A stretch of DNA of 64,000 nt from a halophilic archaeon. Its GTDB lineage: Archaea > Halobacteriota > Halobacteria > Halobacteriales > Haladaptataceae. The notes below the pieces were generated by a model that did no database searches, was not told the origin of the DNA, and worked only from the letters and a program-made list of their open reading frames with translations. Positions 9,114 to 16,911 of the stretch are shown in pieces (within the stretch, counting starts at the first letter, position 1; each line of letters opens with the position of its first letter). The stretch is from positions 62,001 to 126,000 of the forward strand of contig QNGA01000007.1 of the NCBI GenBank assembly GCA_003298465.1. The letters are read 5' to 3'. The position numbers and the translations under genes are program-made.

Positions 9114-9566
9114 ATGACGAACGAGGAAGTGACTCAACTCCTGCGGAAGGCGTATGGTGACGAAATTGAGACGGTGATGAACTATCTCAGTAATTCGGTT
9201 GTTCTTGACGGTGTGACCGCTGAAGAAGTTAAAGAGAATCTCGCTGCCGACACTCAGGAAGAACTCGGCCACGCTGAAATGATCGGCCAACGGCTCAAAC
9301 AACTCGACGAACGCCCGCCTGCTTCCTACGACTTTGAAGCACGCCAAGAAAGCCTCCAGCCACCTGAAGACAGTACTGACGTGCTTTCGGTTATCAACGG
9401 TGTTCTCGACGCTGAGGAGGACGCTATTGAGACGTATCGGTCGCTGGTGACTGCAGCTGAAGATGCTGATGATCCCGTTACTGAAGATCTGGCGGTCACC
9501 ATTCTCAGCGACGAAGAAGCCCATCGTACGGAGTTCCGCGGCTTCAAGCGCGAATACGAGGAGTAA
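9114..9566 (+). CDS. Ferritin-like domain protein
   Basis: 150 aa. The ATG at 9114 (MTNEEVTQLL) is preferred over the GTG at 9102 because GGTGGAG lies just upstream as a ribosome binding site. Two E-x(n)-E/H pairs typical of ferritin-like four-helix bundles are visible: DEIETVMNYL and EELGHAEMIG in the first half, AEEDAIETYRSL and SDEEAHRTEF in the second. A di-iron site is therefore likely. Roles in iron storage or oxidative stress are usual for the class. It is complete, unlike its truncated Dps-like neighbour 130 bp upstream, and may overlap with it in function. Confidence 0.9.
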   Translation: MTNEEVTQLLRKAYGDEIETVMNYLSNSVVLDGVTAEEVKENLAADTQEELGHAEMIGQRLKQLDERPPASYDFEARQESLQPPEDSTDVLSVINGVLDAEEDAIETYRSLVTAAEDADDPVTEDLAVTILSDEEAHRTEFRGFKREYEE

Positions 9567-9593
9567 CCGAAAGGACGACCGTCTACATCAGCG

Positions 9594-9598
9594 TTTTT
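9594..9598 (+). terminator. Oligo-T terminator after the ferritin-like gene
   Basis: A run of T (GCGTTTTTCT) lies about 30 bp past the stop codon; archaeal RNA polymerase commonly ends at such runs. A similar run is at 8993-8997 after the truncated Dps-like frame. Confidence 0.4.
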
Positions 9599-10041
9599 CT
9601 CCGGTGACTCTGACGTAGCTGGAATCGTTTTCACCAGATCAGCCCCTGTAGGACTCTCAGCAGACAAGGGTCCGGGACTAGCAGTAATAGCATGAGCCGT
9701 AGCAACTGGCATTCAGATGCATCATGCTGTCAGAGGAAATCGGATCCGCTATTTATTAGGATAGTATAGCATACTACCCGTCGGTTCCTGTGGGATCGCT
9801 TTACGCCCCTTGAGAGTGTGGAGAAGAGAATATTGTGGACCAATGCTAGGAAGGGCTTTTTCCGTATGGTGCAGCCACCGAGGCTCGTTCTGAACTACTG
9901 TGGAGAAGTCCGAACACAGTCTCTCAAGATATTAATAACTACTCTCAGCTGGGTTACGTGGCTTCGGATGCTATTTTATTCGAGGCTTGCGGTTGGTAAT
10001 GGGTCTAGAACAAAGGAATCGGGGGTCGTCGTAGAGCAGGT
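9599..10041. other. Intergenic region upstream of the TbsP-like regulator
   Basis: No gene supported. It holds the palindrome at 9760-9778 and an AT-rich TATA-like stretch (GCTATTTTATTC near 9970-9981) about 65 bp before the regulator start. Confidence 0.4.
9760..9778. promoter_or_regulatory. Palindrome GATAGTA-N5-TACTACC
   Basis: Inverted repeat with half-sites 9760-9766 and 9772-9778 (one mismatch). It is a weaker member of a set with half-site GTTAGTA found at 11269, 13546, 15859 and 55667. It lies upstream of the TbsP-like gene and may be a transcription-factor site. Confidence 0.4.
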
Positions 10042-10851
10042 ATGTCAACAGAAGCTGTAAGCCTCGATACGGACTTCGACGAAACGCTCGCATCGCTGTT
10101 CGACGATGCCGAGACAGTGCTTGTGGTGAATCCGTCGCTGGAAGTGTTTCGCACAGCGATGGAGACAGCGTTCGAGTTCGACGATGAGTTGCCGACGCTG
10201 CAAGTGCTTGCGACGCCGGATGTGCTCAAGACAGCGGCTGAAGATTTCATTCTGGCCAGCCAGATAGCGGACTTGATCGACCAGGAGACGCTATCGCTGC
10301 GGACGACGACTGATATCGCGCGGAGTTCGCTGTTCGTGAGTGACGAGCAGGTAATGACAGTTGTGCCAGTCGACGGTGGACTGAGTGGCTTGACGTCAAC
10401 GGATGAGGAGTTCGTCGAGACGGTACAATCAGCGTTTGACGACGATTGGAATGCAGGTGAGGAGTTCAGTCTACGAACGCCACCGCTCTCCCGCGTTCGA
10501 GACACGCTCAGCGATGAGTTTGGCAAGGAGGTCGAAGACGACTTCATGATGATGCTGGAAGAGAGGGAGACAATTCCTGGTGAGGAGGACGAGCTGGATG
10601 AGGTAACGATTGCATTGCTGGTGGGTGCGAACAACGAACTACTCCTCTACGATATCAGTCGCTGGGGCGAGGATGTTGGGCTAGCGAGTAAAGCAACGTT
10701 CTCACGGACCAAAACACGGCTTGAAGATCGTGGTTTGATCGACACGGAGAAAGTCCCGATCGAGGTTGGGCGGCCGCGGCTTCGGTTACTGCTAGTGCCG
10801 GACGACCTAGAGGATGTTGAGGCGCTGGCAGAGCAAGCGACTGCAGCATAG
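10042..10851 (+). CDS. tbsP: TbsP-like (DUF5821) transcriptional regulator
   Basis: 269 aa. The N-terminal two-thirds is an alpha/beta domain (ETVLVVNPSLEVFRTAME, SSLFVSDEQVMTVVPVDG). It is followed by a C-terminal winged helix (RWGEDVGLASKATFSRTKTR, then LEDRGLIDTEKVPI). This order matches the haloarchaeal TbsP/DUF5821 family, whose known member controls sugar metabolism genes. Several paralogues can occur per genome, so target genes cannot be assigned. Codon use is slightly less GC-biased than in the ABC operon. Confidence 0.75.
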   Translation: MSTEAVSLDTDFDETLASLFDDAETVLVVNPSLEVFRTAMETAFEFDDELPTLQVLATPDVLKTAAEDFILASQIADLIDQETLSLRTTTDIARSSLFVSDEQVMTVVPVDGGLSGLTSTDEEFVETVQSAFDDDWNAGEEFSLRTPPLSRVRDTLSDEFGKEVEDDFMMMLEERETIPGEEDELDEVTIALLVGANNELLLYDISRWGEDVGLASKATFSRTKTRLEDRGLIDTEKVPIEVGRPRLRLLLVPDDLEDVEALAEQATAA

Positions 10852-10899
10852 TTCCAGCAGCGCCAGTTGCTCCGCTTGTAGCTCTTGAGTGTGAATAGT

Positions 10900-11195
10900 C
10901 AGTTGGAGCGCTCTCGTTTTCATATCGATCATACGGGGTCGCGCGTGACTGCAGTGTGTCCACGCAGGGCATCGCCACCGTAATCTGGGGGTAGCGACGT
11001 CAGTTGCCACGTTGTCTGTGGATGGAAGGAGGTGGTGATGCGGGGAGCGCAGGCGGATGGGTAGGTGGTTGGACTCCCGCATCTGCATCTGAGCGCCGCC
11101 GGCGGTGTGAGTCACCACGCACCGACGAGGCCGCCCGATGCAATTCATCCAAGATACAGGATGGTATTAGACCCCCAGCATTGTTTTGTTTCGTG
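10900..11195. repeat. Non-coding repeat, copy 2 (next to SprT and SWIM remnants)
   Basis: Nearly collinear with 7350-7675: CTCGTTTTCATATCGA, GGAAGGAGGTGGTGATGCGG, CTCCCGCATCTGCATCTGAG, and GGTATTAGACCCCC at the end. It again sits downstream of a minus-strand SprT sequence, which here is decayed. Confidence 0.75.
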
Positions 11196-11268
11196 AACGT
11201 TTTCAACAGCTCTGAGGCCCGAAGAGCAGTTGCCTGCCGTGACTCAGTAAACTTACTCAGGGCTGTTT

Positions 11269-11287
11269 GTTAGTAGCCTATACTAAC
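11269..11287. promoter_or_regulatory. Perfect palindrome GTTAGTA-N5-TACTAAC
   Basis: Half-sites 11269-11275 and 11281-11287 are exact reverse complements. It lies at the broken end of the SprT remnant. The same motif is found near four other genes or remnants in the window. Confidence 0.5.
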
Positions 11288-11450
11288 GTCGTCGAGAGCG
11301 TACATTCGTGCTCGATCGAGTAGGGTCGCCTGCGTCGTCGGCTTGGTATCGGAGGTGTCGCAGTAATCGGTCATCAGTCGTCTTATTGGTGCTCTCAGTG
11401 AGCGTGCGATGTTCAGCGACGTCGGGCAGCGTCTGTTGACGAGTCATAAA
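11288..11450 (-). pseudogene. Decayed N-terminal remnant of SprT-like gene
   Basis: The minus strand matches the 5' part of the SprT-like gene (8310-8440). Both give residues like LP(D/E)V..(H/Q)RTLT(E/D)S, and at the DNA level both contain GCTC(G)GTCGAG(C/T)A and (C/G)GTGAGCGTGCG. Frameshifts and the lack of the HELVH part show it is dead. Confidence 0.65.
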
Positions 11451-11466
11451 ACAGGAAGAACGGAGG

Positions 11467-11800
11467 TTAGCAGCAGGCGTCGAGCGCGCGTTTGTCGGTC
11501 GTCTCAGCCCTAAACTGTTCACACCGCCAGTAGCGGTGATCGACGTTACCGTACTTGTCTTGGTCAACGTGCGGACCAGTAATGCGCGGCCCGTCGTCGC
11601 TCTCGTCACTCGTGTCGTTGTCAGCGAGGACGGCGTCGGGGGAGCCGTCGGCAGTCACGTCTTCGACGGCGGCCATGTGCTTACAGTGAGCGTGGCGGTG
11701 AACGTGATGGGAACAGGTGTAGGCGAGTGCGCCACCTATCACGTCATCGAGCGTCACTGTATAATTGTGTTTGTCGAAGTCTAGGGTTATCTTTGCGGAC
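11467..11800 (-). pseudogene. Decayed SWIM zinc-finger gene (C-terminal part)
   Basis: It reads collinearly with the C-terminal half of the intact SWIM gene at 13711-14265: YTVTLDDVIGGALAYTCSHH, then HVHRHAHCKHM, GPHVDQDKYGNVDHRYW and TDKRALDACC. The N-terminal half is missing: a stop codon interrupts the frame just upstream near 11805. One ribbon cysteine has changed (CEQFRAE instead of CENCGAE). It is likely non-functional and, with the SprT remnant, forms a decayed module. Confidence 0.75.
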
Positions 11801-11949
11801 TAAGGTAGGTGGTTCGGAGGAGACCCACCGTTCTAGATACGTAATAGCGGCCGACGTAGCAATATAGTCGTGGTCGACGTTCAGTCTAATAGCTCGCGTC
11901 CGCTCGACGCTGGTAAAATGTTAAAATATTGGCGTTCGACAAGCAAGTA

Positions 11950-12406
11950 ATGACGTATGAGAATCTTGACCAGATATTGTAAACGAACTGCTGGGTGATG
12001 GACGAGCAAGTCTCCGCAGTCTCGCTGAGGACCTCGACGTTTCAGTGACGACCGTCTCGAACCATCTTTCCGACTTGGAGGAGGGTGGCATCATCCAGGG
12101 ATTCACGCCACAGATAGAGTATGGCGCGGTCGGCTACGATGTCACTGCAGTTCTCCAACTCAAAGTGGACGGACAAGCGCTGCCGGACGTCACTGACCGG
12201 CTGCAAGCGCAGCCGCAAATGATCAGCGTCTACGAGGTGACCGGGAGCTATGACATCATTGCAATCGGAAAGTTTGTTGATACCGATGGCATGAACCAAC
12301 AGATTAAGATCCTGCTCAGCGACCAAGACATCGACGAAAGCACACAAGCGTCGTCCTCAACACCGCCAGTGAACACGATCAATTCGAACTCAACACTGAC
12401 ACTTAG
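11950..12406 (+). pseudogene. Lrp/AsnC-family regulator broken by two frameshifts
   Basis: Read across frames it is a normal Lrp-type protein: MTYENLDQ at 11950, a winged helix ([20 protein letters not shown]), a ligand domain ([27 protein letters not shown]) and a C terminus [21 protein letters not shown] ending at 12406. A small deletion near 11979 puts a stop after codon 10. A one-base loss near 12345 shifts the tail. Translation could restart inside the helix-turn-helix, but DNA binding would be damaged. The rest is well conserved, so the damage looks recent; a sequencing error is the alternative. Confidence 0.8.
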
Positions 12407-12520
12407 ATCACTGGTCGGCTGCTGTCAGAACAGCGGTCGCTACCGGAGAAGAGAGTCAGTGAGATCCAGGTATTTCATAAGGAGCGAAACGGGATTGGAA
12501 ACACGGTGACTGACCGACGA

Positions 12521-12605
12521 GCGAGGGTTGCCGAGCTTGGCCAAAGGCGGCGGGCTTAAGACCCGCTCGCGTAGGCGTCCGTGGGTTCGAATCCCATCCC
12601 TCGCA
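12521..12605 (+). tRNA. tRNA-Leu (anticodon TAA)
   Basis: The acceptor stem GCGAGGG pairs with CCCTCGC (12598-12604), with discriminator A. It has a D arm, anticodon arm CGGGCTTAAGACCCG with anticodon TAA, a long variable arm (CTCGCGTAGGCGTCCG) as in leucine tRNAs, and the T arm GTGGGTTCGAATCCCAT. No intron is seen and CCA is not encoded. Confidence 0.95.
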
Positions 12606-12687
12606 GTCAAGAGGAAACGTATTCGGTCCCTGAAGTCCGTGCCGGCATCGAAACGGTGTTTGCTCGCGAAGTATTGTTTGTAGCTGT

Positions 12688-13083
12688 ATGTCAGTCCAGA
12701 CGCGACTACGGCGGATAGCGTTTCTCGTCGGACGCGCCTTGTTCGGCGGGATGTTAGCGTATTCAGCGTACGAAAACTTCGCGAATCTCGACGGACGCAT
12801 CCAGTACGCTGAGAGTAAAGGCGTCGATCAGGCTGGTCTGTTAGTCCCACTCGCAACCGGCTCGCTCTTGTTCGGTAGTCTCGGCATCGTGTTCTGGCGG
12901 CTGCCCCGGCTCGCCGCCGGTGCCGTACTGACGTTTCTGGCAGGTATTACGCCCCAGATGCACGACTTCTGGAACGTCGACGACGACCAGCGGAACGCCG
13001 AACAAACCCATTTCATCAAGAACGTCTCGTTGATCGGTGCTGCGCTCGTCTTCCTGAGCATTGCCGACCGCGATCGCGAATAA
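12688..13083 (+). CDS. DoxX family membrane protein
   Basis: 131 aa with about four membrane segments: residues 10-30 (FLVGRALFGGMLAYSAYENF), 48-68, 72-90 and 110-125. The conserved DoxX tail HDFWNV...THFIKNVSLIGAALVF is present. DoxX-like proteins are small integral membrane proteins with a loosely defined role linked to redox or thiol metabolism. The gene stands alone after the tRNA. Confidence 0.88.
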   Translation: MSVQTRLRRIAFLVGRALFGGMLAYSAYENFANLDGRIQYAESKGVDQAGLLVPLATGSLLFGSLGIVFWRLPRLAAGAVLTFLAGITPQMHDFWNVDDDQRNAEQTHFIKNVSLIGAALVFLSIADRDRE

Positions 13084-13169
13084 CACGCGTTCTCTCGAAC
13101 GCGGTTTGCGGTCATTCACACCCAGTTTTCAATACGATCCCGAGGAATTGCACGGACACGGCTAGCAGG

Positions 13170-13455
13170 TAGGACGGTGTGTTTTGGGAGGAAAGCGGTA
13201 GGGTGGATGACAGCACCGGCAGCAGCGGAGAGCCGTCGGCGTCAATCCCCGGCATGGGAATGGGGAAGGGAAAGAGGGCAGACGATCGAGTCTTGGAGTG
13301 CAGTGTCGTGTGGAGTTTCTCGGTTTCGTGTGGCTGCATCTGCGCGTTCACGTCGGGGAGATCTACCACGGGTGGCCAGACACCGACGCGATTGTCAGAT
13401 GCAAGTGAGCGGTGAGCCGGCATGGTATTAGACCCCCGGAGTCGTTCGTCTTTGT
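13170..13455. repeat. Degenerate copy 3 of the SprT/SWIM-associated repeat
   Basis: Only the last part (GGTATTAGACCCCC, then a TTTGTGAACG box) is clearly shared with copy 2; the rest has diverged. Its position relative to the palindrome at 13546 and the SWIM gene matches copy 2. Confidence 0.5.
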
Positions 13456-13545
13456 GAACGCTCTGAACGGTTTCCCGTAGTCTTAGGGGTATTTGATGGA
13501 TATGAACTGCGGATGTGTTGCGCGCTTACCTCGTTGCTAATCTTG

Positions 13546-13564
13546 GTTAGTGGATTATACTAAC
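13546..13564. promoter_or_regulatory. Palindrome GTTAGTG-N5-TACTAAC
   Basis: Same motif as 11269-11287 with one mismatch. It lies between the repeat copy 3 and the 3' side of the SWIM gene. A segment near 13655 (CTCGGTGAGTGTG) may be a last trace of SprT. Confidence 0.45.
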
Positions 13565-13710
13565 GTCACTGCCGGTGTCGCCGGTTCTAGTCAAGCAGAC
13601 CCAGCCATCTCTTTCGCATGTTCTCGCAATCGTCACGGCCAAGGATTGTCTCCGTCCTGCTCTCGGTGAGTGTGTCTGTGCAGCAGTATCTGGAAGCCTC
13701 TGGTGACGGG

Positions 13711-14265
13711 TCAGACAAGGAGAGGGGAGAAGGAGTAGTAACAGCAGGCGTCAAGCGCGCGTTTATTCGTAGATTCCGCGCCGCAGTTCTCACACTGCCA
13801 ATAGCGATGATCTGCGTTGCCGTGTTTGTCGAAGCCGATATGTGGGCCGGTCACGCGCGGCTCAGCGTCGTCCTCGTCAGAATCTTCCAACGGGAAGGCG
13901 TCAAGATCGCCGTCGGCAGTCGCGTCTTCGACGCCCGTCATGTGCTTACAGAATGCGCTCCGATGGACGTGGTGCGGGCAGGTACACGTCATTGCGTCGC
14001 CGGTCACGCCGTCTAGCGTGACGACGTATTGGTGGTCAGCAGGGTTGTCGTGGCTCTCGTTGGTCACCTTGACCATTCCGGGGGCCTCGACGTGGAAACT
14101 GAACTGTTCCCACTGCACGCGTTTCTGTGCCTTCTCGTCAGCTTCAAGTTCCGCAAGCGATTTCGTACTCGTGGTCTTTCCAGAGTTGCATTTGGAAGAC
14201 CAGTGCCGGGTGTAGGCGCACCCGGCGCATTTTAACACGCCCGAGGACACCGTCCTTCCATCCAT
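13711..14265 (-). CDS. SWIM zinc-finger protein
   Basis: 184 aa. The SWIM motif is CTCPHHVHRSAFCKH (about residues 93-107; CxCx(n)HxxxxCxH) and is followed by a second zinc ribbon near the C terminus (CENCGAE...ACC). SWIM domains bind nucleic acid or proteins. The coding-like region starts at LAELEADEKAQKRV (about residue 38). The first 30 residues look atypical, so the start may have been altered by rearrangement. It is the intact counterpart of the remnant at 11467-11800. Confidence 0.8.
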   Translation of the reverse strand: MDGRTVSSGVLKCAGCAYTRHWSSKCNSGKTTSTKSLAELEADEKAQKRVQWEQFSFHVEAPGMVKVTNESHDNPADHQYVVTLDGVTGDAMTCTCPHHVHRSAFCKHMTGVEDATADGDLDAFPLEDSDEDDAEPRVTGPHIGFDKHGNADHRYWQCENCGAESTNKRALDACCYYSFSPLLV

Positions 14266-14327
14266 ATGGCATACGCCACATGGTGTACACCAACAGGACT
14301 AAGCAGTCCCAGCCTGTAGTTGCAGGT

Positions 14328-14690
14328 ATGTCCAAAGACCGAGGAGACTCAGGTCGGTATGTCGAAACTGTAACACTCACCGACGTGCTCGCAGTCTTCG
14401 AAGAAGTCGAAGGCCCCGTTGTGACATCAGGCGACGTGGCTGACGCTCTTGAATGCTCGCGCGAAACAGCTCGGCGCAAACTTAGCCAACTCAAAGACGA
14501 GGGACGGGTGAAGAATCGACAGACCGCTGGCCGCGTTATCTGGTGGCTCGCCAATGAAGATGGCGTTCACGAAGTGGATCCAAGTGATCCGATTTTTACA
14601 CGGACGACGTATCGGTCTGGGACAGCAACGGATGCGTCCGAGCGAGTAGATGACCTCCTCTATCGGGATCAGTCGACTCAGTCAGAATGA
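14328..14690 (+). CDS. Winged-helix antitoxin-like regulator
   Basis: 120 aa from the ATG at 14328 (MSKDRGDSGR). A winged helix occupies residues 15-75 (VTSGDVADALECSRETARRK, then LSQLKDEGRVKNRQ and a WW-containing wing). The stop overlaps the start of the PIN gene (ATGA, 14687-14690), the usual coupling of an antitoxin with its toxin. It probably binds the PIN protein and represses the operon. The longer open frame upstream of 14328 is not coding-like. Confidence 0.87.
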   Translation: MSKDRGDSGRYVETVTLTDVLAVFEEVEGPVVTSGDVADALECSRETARRKLSQLKDEGRVKNRQTAGRVIWWLANEDGVHEVDPSDPIFTRTTYRSGTATDASERVDDLLYRDQSTQSE

Positions 14691-15118
14691 GTCGTCCTCT
14701 GCCGATATTTGTGGATACAGGTGGGCTGTATGCCGCGTTTGATGAAGACGATGTTAACCACGACGCTGCAGATGCCGTCTTCAATGGAATGGAAGCTGGC
14801 GAGTATGGACCCGTCTTCACGAGCCGCTATGTACTGTCTGAGTTTGCAACACTGATGCTGTATCAGATTGGGCAGCCAGCAGCGATGGATGCTCTCACAA
14901 CGGTTCGAGAGTCGCAGACGTTCAATATTCTGCCCGTCGGCAAGCAGACGTTCGATACGGCATGTGAAGAGTTCGAACGCTACGACGACCAACAAATTTC
15001 CTTTGTCGATCACACCAGTGCAGTGCTAGCCAGTGAGCACGAGATCGAGTATATGTTCGCCTTCGATAGTGATTTTCGAACGCTAGGCTTCGAACGAGTG
15101 CCAGTTGATCACGGATAG
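14687..15118 (+). CDS. PIN-domain ribonuclease toxin (VapC-like)
   Basis: 143 aa. It shows the PIN acidic residues: D in IFVDTGGLYAA (about residue 9), E in SRYVLSEFATL (about 51), D in SFVDHTSAV and D in FAFDSDFRTLGF. PIN toxins cut RNA with a metal ion and are held inactive by the cognate antitoxin, here the upstream winged-helix protein. A chromosomal toxin-antitoxin pair next to a tRNA gene fits an accessory region. Confidence 0.9.
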   Translation: MSRPLPIFVDTGGLYAAFDEDDVNHDAADAVFNGMEAGEYGPVFTSRYVLSEFATLMLYQIGQPAAMDALTTVRESQTFNILPVGKQTFDTACEEFERYDDQQISFVDHTSAVLASEHEIEYMFAFDSDFRTLGFERVPVDHG

Positions 15119-15178
15119 CTGTGGAATACCCCACGAATCGGAAGAATAATTTGCGACTGGTAGTGAATTCCACTCGGT

Positions 15179-15252
15179 GCCTCGGTAGCTCAGGCTGGCA
15201 GAGCAACTCCTTTGTAAGGAGTCAGTCGAGAGTTCAAATCTCTCCCGAGGCT
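15179..15252 (+). tRNA. tRNA-Thr (anticodon TGT)
   Basis: GCCTCGG pairs with CCGAGGC (15245-15251), with discriminator T. D arm TAGCTCAGGCTGGCAGAGC, anticodon stem CTCCTTTGTAAGGAG with anticodon TGT, T arm GAGAGTTCAAATCTCTC. It is intronless with no encoded CCA. Confidence 0.95.
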
Positions 15253-15402
15253 TCCCCTCTTACCCATCGTTTTCAGCGTCTATCGATCGCTGCACGACTG
15301 GAGAACAGACCACAGTAGCCACTCAGTATTGTTCCAGAGTCTTTTAGCGAAATTCGAGTGTAAGCGCCCGTTACTCAACCGGTTCGAGTGCGAAGAGTAA
15401 CT

Positions 15403-15744
15403 ATGCCAGGGACGACACTCACCACGGAAACGACCACCTGGTTTAGCACTGAATCTAGGATATCCACGCCACGCACCACGCAGTACAAATTGATTGGCTC
15501 GTACTCGCTCGAGTCGGCGGAGTCGCCGAAGCAGGCTGTTGTCGATGCGGTCGTGGACGTCACCCAGCCAGTTGGTGGCCAGACAACGCTCACATTGTAC
15601 GAGCATCTGGATCCGGATGCGCTCGATGATCTCATCACGGCGAGTGCAGACAAACGGAGTCACGTCGAAATCCGATTCACCTTCGAGGAGTATCTCATCA
15701 TCGTCCGCAGTACCAACACTGTCCTTATCTACGAACCATTGTAG
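15403..15744 (+). CDS. HalOD1 output-domain protein
   Basis: 113 aa from ATG 15403 (MPGTTLTTE); GTG 15388 is an alternative. The haloarchaeal HalOD1 domain is seen in SYSLESAESPKQAVVDAVVD, LYEHLDPDALDDLI and the terminal beta strands VEIRFTFEEYLIIV. Stand-alone HalOD1 proteins are very common in haloarchaea and are thought to be signalling output modules. A second member is at 54671-54943. Confidence 0.85.
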   Translation: MPGTTLTTETTTWFSTESRISTPRTTQYKLIGSYSLESAESPKQAVVDAVVDVTQPVGGQTTLTLYEHLDPDALDDLITASADKRSHVEIRFTFEEYLIIVRSTNTVLIYEPL

Positions 15745-15858
15745 GTGGACCAGCAGCCCCGACCTGGAAAGACAGGTAGTAACGGCATGAGATACGGGAA
15801 ACAGCAGGTGTATAATCGGCTCTCCCGACGGAAAGACGGGTTCGCTATACGCTGCTAG

Positions 15859-15877
15859 GTTAGTATGATATCCTAAC
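15859..15877. promoter_or_regulatory. Palindrome GTTAGTA-N5-TCCTAAC
   Basis: Member of the GTTAGTA-N5-TACTAAC set with one mismatch. It is located about 115 bp downstream of the HalOD1 gene in an otherwise featureless gap. Confidence 0.4.
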
Positions 15878-15964
15878 CTCTGTTGACGACCGTACTCGCG
15901 CTATGGTCAGTTTGAGAGATAGAAGCGGAAGAGTGCGTGAAAACCAGGACTCAGTTCGGCATCG

Positions 15965-16186
15965 TTACCGCTGGCTGTATGCGGATAGTGATGGAATGCA
16001 GTCTGAATGATCGGGTCGATGTGCCCAGGAGGGTGCGGGACCGTATAGTTGCTCGTCGGTGGCGTCGGCGTATGGCATTGTCTCGGGTGCTTCGAGAAGT
16101 TCGAGGTAGAACCCCCACTCGACGCGACAATACACGTAGGTCAAGCCCGCTGTCGGCCCGTCCTCGTTCGTCTGAGGCTCGTTCAA
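15965..16186 (-). CDS. Small conserved protein with paralogous remnant at 63132
   Basis: 73 codons on the minus strand without an ATG; a TTG at 16186 is the only reasonable start. The core (GLTYVYCRVEWGFYLELLEA, then DEQLYGP) is nearly identical in sequence to 63132-63299, also on the minus strand. Conservation of protein sequence with mostly silent base changes between the two copies argues that it is or was a gene. Neither copy has a good start, so both may be truncated. Function unknown. Confidence 0.45.
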   Translation of the reverse strand: MNEPQTNEDGPTAGLTYVYCRVEWGFYLELLEAPETMPYADATDEQLYGPAPSWAHRPDHSDCIPSLSAYSQR

Positions 16187-16258
16187 TACCGTGAAGATGG
16201 TTTGAGCTGTTGCACCAAAAGGTGGTGGTGATTAATAAGTGATGCTGGTCTGTTCAGT

Positions 16259-16825
16259 GTGGCCGACACCCTAGACGATGCGGAGCCGTCTATTGCCGAA
16301 CTGGTCGACCACATGCAAGGGTTGACCGAGCATGTCGAGGAACTTGAGCAGACAGTTGCTGCGAAAGACGACCAGATAGAAGAACTCCAACAGCAAGTCG
16401 AATCGCTCAAAGAGGACCGTAACATTGCAGAGAAGAAACGTGCGAGTGACCGTGAGCGTCTCGGTGAGCTCGAGGAGACGACCGAGGCCATCCAGGACGA
16501 TGTGGACAACCTTGCCGAGAAGGAGGAGCAGAACGCTCGCGTGCGGGCATCTGTATCGCGGTTCATCAACCTTTCTTATGACCGTCCACGAGCAGCAGGC
16601 AAATCCCAACAAGTCACGGAAACGTATCTCGATGTGCTGGCAGTGGTACTACAACCACGGGGGATCTTTTTGTCGGAACGATGGCAGGATCTGCCCTTTC
16701 GTTGGGTTGCAGTGCCTGACGACTCAGCCCAGACAACGACCGCGCATACATCAAACAGAACGCAATCGCACTGCTCAACCACGCCCAAAAGCCTTCGATC
16801 GACGCCCGCAACGACCCCAAAGTAG
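16259..16825 (+). CDS. Coiled-coil protein, C terminus probably frameshifted
   Basis: 188 codons from a GTG. Residues 10-95 form a long acidic coiled coil (LTEHVEELEQTVAAKDDQIE and on). The rest (from about residue 96) contains NLSYDRPRAAGKSQQVTETY and is unrecognised. In this frame the last 30 residues are low-quality S/T-rich sequence. A neighbouring frame starting near 16732 gives DNDRAYIKQNAIALLNHAQK and ends at 16830, which looks more like a natural tail. I infer a frameshift near 16725-16732. Coiled-coil proteins of this kind are common on haloarchaeal mobile DNA, but the role is unknown. Confidence 0.5.
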   Translation: MADTLDDAEPSIAELVDHMQGLTEHVEELEQTVAAKDDQIEELQQQVESLKEDRNIAEKKRASDRERLGELEETTEAIQDDVDNLAEKEEQNARVRASVSRFINLSYDRPRAAGKSQQVTETYLDVLAVVLQPRGIFLSERWQDLPFRWVAVPDDSAQTTTAHTSNRTQSHCSTTPKSLRSTPATTPK

Positions 16826-16911
16826 AGTGAGGTTTTCCAGCGTGAGTTCCGCAATACGTGGGTGAGAAAAATTGGTGGGAAATCTACTTCTCTCTATCGC
16901 GGAAACGGCGT

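Noticed and set aside
9818..10060. Plus-strand 80-aa frame before the TbsP-like gene
   Set aside because: Non-halophile composition (basic, few acidic residues) and overlap with the regulator start; judged non-coding.
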